From Methanobacteriota archaeon (GTDB taxonomy: Archaea > Thermoplasmatota > Thermoplasmata > RBG-16-68-12): a stretch of DNA of 15,539 bases. The translations under genes were made by a program, and so were the position numbers. The notes under the pieces are model-generated. The model saw only the letters and a list, made by a program, of their open reading frames with translations, did no database searches and had not been told where the DNA came from. Location of the stretch: assembly GCA_005878325.1 (NCBI GenBank), contig VBMR01000095.1:1-15539 (forward strand), read 5' to 3'. Positions 13,382-15,539 of the stretch are shown here, piece by piece. Every line of letters begins with the position of its first letter. The stretch's first letter is position 1.

Positions 13382-13413
13382 TTCAAATAGCGCGCGTCAG
13401 ATGTCTGTCTGAC
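13382..13413 (+). promoter_or_regulatory. Promoter and candidate operator of the PRC-barrel gene
   Basis: TTCAAATA (13382-13389) is a plausible TATA box. The inverted repeat GTCAGA (13396-13401), TGTCTG spacer, TCTGAC (13408-13413) covers the transcription start expected from it, a typical repressor position. A GGGATCCC palindrome (13422-13429) follows. The leader would be about 60 nt, long for this window. Confidence 0.45.
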
Positions 13414-13474
13414 AAAGGGATGGGATCCCGTCGTGGCGGTGCCACATGGGGCCCTTGCCGATGCGGGTGATGGG

Positions 13475-13711
13475 ATGAAGAAGTTTGCCACCGAGCTCCG
13501 GGGCAAGACCGTCATGACGAACGACGGTCAGATCCTCGGGACGATTGAGAACTTCGTCGTGAACACGAAGAACGGAAAGCTGTCGGACGTCCTCGTCCTT
13601 CCGGCCGAGAATGTGCCGACGAAGAAGATGAAGACGGACCCCGAGGGACGCCTCATCCTCCCGTTCCAGGGCATGCGCGCCGTGAAAGACGTCGTCGTGA
13701 TGAACCTCTAG
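13475..13711 (+). CDS. PRC-barrel domain protein
   Basis: A 78-residue protein made of one PRC-barrel: KFATELRGKTVMTNDGQILG (strands 1-2), TIENFVVNTKNGKLSDVLVL (the classic barrel middle), then a linker with Lys and Pro and the closing strands LILPFQGMRAVKDVVVMNL. Free-standing PRC-barrels of this size are common in archaea. In photosynthetic reaction-centre H subunit and RimM the fold binds partner proteins or RNA, while the role of the archaeal single-domain form is unknown. The start is ATG 13475, three bases after GGTGAT (13466-13471), the same arrangement as dnaK. The frame continues upstream to a GTG at 13433, but the extra 14 residues do not resemble the family and lie upstream of the ribosome-binding site. 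Confidence 0.85.
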   Translation: MKKFATELRGKTVMTNDGQILGTIENFVVNTKNGKLSDVLVLPAENVPTKKMKTDPEGRLILPFQGMRAVKDVVVMNL

Positions 13712-13741
13712 CCAACGTTCAGGTCGACATCCGGCGGCACA

Positions 13742-13906
13742 TCAGGCGGCTTTCGACCCTTCCAGAGCGCGGAGCGCCCGCCGAAGGTTCTCCGGCTCTT
13801 CCAGCAAGGCCGCGATGATGGCTTCCATGAGGGCTGCTGTCGACCAGACTTCCGTCATCACGTCCGGGTCCTTCCCGAACGACCATTCGACCGATGTCCC
13901 TTCCAT
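13742..13906 (-). CDS. Small hypothetical protein, 54 residues, downstream of the zinc-ribbon gene
   Basis: A short frame on the minus strand: MEGTSVEWSFGKDPDVMTEV, then WSTAALMEAIIAALLEEPEN and LRRALRALEGSKAA. The second half is predicted to be an amphipathic helical hairpin with Leu/Ala on one face and charged residues on the other. No family is recognised. It begins 3 nt after the zinc-ribbon stop codon, the third positions of its codons are mostly G or C as in real genes here, and the gap it fills has nothing else. It may therefore be the third gene of the flotillin operon. A longer read-through product is excluded by the intervening stop and different frame. Confidence 0.55.
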   Translation of the reverse strand: MEGTSVEWSFGKDPDVMTEVWSTAALMEAIIAALLEEPENLRRALRALEGSKAA

Positions 13907-13909
13907 CAA

Positions 13910-14542
13910 TCACGACACCGTCGACGAATCCGTTTGGGAGCCGTTGACTTCGACCGTGAACACGTACGTGAACGAAGGCTCGTCGAGAGGGTCGATCTGG
14001 ATGTCCACGTTCCAGACGAACTCGGTCCCTCCGGGGATCCGATCGACATTGTAGTACACGGCGTTGTCGAAGGTCGCTCCGAGGCGAAGGGACCGTAGAT
14101 AGACGTGCAGGTGGTCCATATCGATCGCGCTTCCCGAGGTCCGGATGGTCACGTTGAAGAACATCGAATTCCCGGACGCGCCGCTCTTGTCGATTCGTAC
14201 GAAGGTCGCCCGCGATTGCGTGCTCAGGAAGGCGACCGAGGCCCCGAGGACGATGAACGCCACGATGACGACCGCGACGATCACCAGGACCCAGGTCTTC
14301 TTGCGCTTCGGAGGCGGGGGCGGCCAGTAGGGCCAGGGAGTCGAAGGCGCCCCGAAGGGTGGACCGGTCGGTCCCCCCATCGGTTCCATCGGGGAGGCCG
14401 GGGGCATCGCGGGCGGAGCGGTGGGAGATGCTGGGAGCATCGCTTCCGACGTCGATGGGGCGAGGGGACTTCCGCACGATGTGCAGAAGGCATTGCCGGG
14501 CGGGGCCGCTGCACCGCAGCGGCCACAAAACCGAGGAGTCAT
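13910..14542 (-). CDS. Zinc-ribbon protein with one membrane helix and an outer beta-rich domain
   Basis: A 210-residue protein. Residues 3-27 are a double-CxxC zinc ribbon (FCGRCGAAAPPGNAFCTSCG; C6, C9, C20, C23). A long Pro/Met-rich linker (28-82) ends in the basic KRKKTW that anchors the single membrane helix (about 84-107, VLVIVAVVIVAFIVLGASVA). The outside domain (108-210) has alternating strands with many Ser, Thr and Asn (MFFNVTIRTSGSAIDMDHLH, FTYVFTVEVNGSQTDS) and looks like a small beta sandwich. Topology would be ribbon inside and beta domain outside. The function is unknown; such ribbon-linker-helix proteins are common in archaea. It starts 4 nt after the flotillin stop (14547), so the two are probably co-transcribed and the protein may sit with flotillin at the membrane. 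Confidence 0.8.
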   Translation of the reverse strand: MTPRFCGRCGAAAPPGNAFCTSCGSPLAPSTSEAMLPASPTAPPAMPPASPMEPMGGPTGPPFGAPSTPWPYWPPPPPKRKKTWVLVIVAVVIVAFIVLGASVAFLSTQSRATFVRIDKSGASGNSMFFNVTIRTSGSAIDMDHLHVYLRSLRLGATFDNAVYYNVDRIPGGTEFVWNVDIQIDPLDEPSFTYVFTVEVNGSQTDSSTVS

Positions 14543-14546
14543 CGCG

Positions 14547-15539
14547 TCACTTCGCGATGTCCTTCAGCTTCCCCGCGAGCTCCGAGAGGTCCATTCCGGT
14601 CAGGGCCTTGACGAGGGCGGGCGCGGTCGCGGCGATGTCCACGACGCTGCCCACAAGCTGGGACGGCCCGCGTTCTCCCATGATGATCAGCTTTTGCGTG
14701 GTCTCCAGGGACTTCGCGGCATTCGCCACGATCTCCGGAAGCTTCTCGACGATGAGCTGCGTCACGGCCGCGCGACCGTACTGCTCCCAGGCCTGTGCCT
14801 TCGCGCGCATCGCTTCGGCCTCCGCGAGTCCCGTCGCTTTGATCGCATAGGCTTCGGCTTCGCCCTTCAGTCGGATGACGTCCGCTTCGGCCGTGCCTTC
14901 CTGTCGGATGCGCTCCGCTTCCCCCGCGGCCGTCCGAGCGAGCCGTTCGCGCTCGCCCTCGGCGACGAGGATGGCGCGCTCCTTCTCACCCTCTGCGGTG
15001 AGGATCAGCTTGCGCTTCTCGCCATCGGCCGTCGCGGCGACGGCGTCCGCCTGCGTCCGGGCTGGGACCACCTGGGCAGCGATTTGCTCCTGTTGCCGTC
15101 GGAGGACTTCCTGTTCCTGGACCAGGACTTCCTGCTCTTTCGCTCGGATGTCGATTTTCCGCTGCTCGACGATGAGCTCCTGCTGGCGCTTCGCGGTCTG
15201 AAGTTGGAAGGCGATTTCCTTGTTCGCCCGTTCGAGTTCGACCTGGGTCTCGGACTGCTGTTTGATGATGTCCCGGTCCCGGTGGTATTGGGCGACGTTC
15301 GCCTCCGCCTCCGCGTTCGCCTTCTCTGCCTGCTGGGCGGCCTGCGCCTCGGCGATGGTCGCCTCGCGGTTCGCGCTGGCCTTGCCCATCCGGGCGTCGC
15401 GCTTCACTTCCTCCGTCCGCTTCACGCCCAGGGCGTCCAAGTAGCCTTGGGCATCCTCGATTTCCTTGATCACGAAGGACCGGATTTCGATGCCCATGTT
15501 GCGGAGATCGTTGCCGGCCATGCCGAGGATTTTCGCTTG
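14547..15539 (-). CDS. Flotillin-like SPFH-family membrane scaffold, C-terminal portion
   Basis: The gene enters from the right edge; the frame is open to the last base, so the ATG at 15519-15521 is internal. The visible 330 residues start at the end of the SPFH domain (MGIEIRSFVIKEIEDAQGYL, DALGVKR). A long Ala/Glu-rich coiled coil follows, with the repeated flotillin pattern AEAQAAQQAEKANAEAEANV and AEGEKERAILVAEGERERLA, and AEADVIRLKGEAEAYAIKAT further on. The C-terminal region (EQYGRAAVTQLIVEKLPEIV, then LIIMGE and a hydrophobic helix) is the conserved flotillin end. Flotillins oligomerise on the inner membrane face and organise domains. The N-terminal membrane anchor lies outside the window. 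Downstream in the same operon are the zinc-ribbon membrane protein and a 54-residue ORF. Confidence 0.92.
   Translation of the reverse strand, partial: QAKILGMAGNDLRNMGIEIRSFVIKEIEDAQGYLDALGVKRTEEVKRDARMGKASANREATIAEAQAAQQAEKANAEAEANVAQYHRDRDIIKQQSETQVELERANKEIAFQLQTAKRQQELIVEQRKIDIRAKEQEVLVQEQEVLRRQQEQIAAQVVPARTQADAVAATADGEKRKLILTAEGEKERAILVAEGERERLARTAAGEAERIRQEGTAEADVIRLKGEAEAYAIKATGLAEAEAMRAKAQAWEQYGRAAVTQLIVEKLPEIVANAAKSLETTQKLIIMGERGPSQLVGSVVDIAATAPALVKALTGMDLSELAGKLKDIAK

Noticed and set aside
13719..14528. 269-codon minus-strand frame over the zinc-ribbon gene
   Set aside because: Its product is low-complexity Arg/Gly/Pro; the overlapping frame shows CxxC pairs, a membrane helix and normal strands.
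1..15539. tRNA, rRNA, CRISPR array, insertion sequence or integrase
   Set aside because: I saw no cloverleaf, rRNA core, regular repeat-spacer array, transposase motif or terminal inverted repeats by eye; a covariance-model scan would be needed to exclude small RNAs.

Overview
This GC-rich, densely coded window comes from an archaeon. The evidence is a group II chaperonin (thermosome), a two-AAA Cdc48/VAT ATPase, an archaeal IMPase-type phosphatase next to an NAD kinase, a JAMM protease, archaeal TATA boxes about 25 nt upstream of starts, and several apparently leaderless genes. The added bacterial-type GrpE/DnaK/DnaJ set, the VAT-like Cdc48 and the high GC suggest a mesophilic or moderately thermophilic Euryarchaeote, perhaps a GC-rich Thermoplasmatota lineage. 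That placement is inference.

Layout: (1) positions 1-278, the end of a GT4 glycosyltransferase; (2) 271-2234, minus strand, an operon running IMPase/NADP phosphatase, NAD kinase, JAMM protease; (3) 2410-7792, plus strand, a proteostasis operon running thermosome, Hsp20, GrpE, DnaK, DnaJ; (4) 7789-8028, minus, a small membrane protein; (5) 8089-8847, plus, an RNase H-fold (RuvC-like) protein; (6) 8836-9249, minus, an ArsR-type regulator with a SHOCT-like tail; (7) 9403-10508, plus, a possible 61-aa leaderless ORF coupled to a bactofilin-like repeat protein that also carries a SHOCT-like segment; (8) 10601-12632, plus, Cdc48; (9) 12684-13358, plus, a four-helix membrane protein; (10) 13475-13711, plus, a PRC-barrel protein; (11) 13742-15539, minus, a flotillin (cut by the window edge), a zinc-ribbon membrane protein and a 54-aa ORF.

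The main theme is protein quality control. Folding (thermosome, DnaK system), holding (Hsp20), unfolding (Cdc48) and possibly ubiquitin-like deconjugation (JAMM) lie within about 12 kb. Two 5'-leader structures in the folding operon look regulatory. A hairpin covers the thermosome Shine-Dalgarno, which would suit an RNA thermometer, and a pair of mutually exclusive hairpins overlaps the Hsp20 Shine-Dalgarno.

The strangest observation is that dnaK, dnaJ and cdc48 each lack one internal block of about 45-65 codons, with a frame change at the junction, inside a strongly conserved domain, while flanking coding sequence is perfect. The neighbouring genes are intact. Collapsed assembly gaps are the most likely explanation, but this should be checked before the three genes are treated as either functional or dead.
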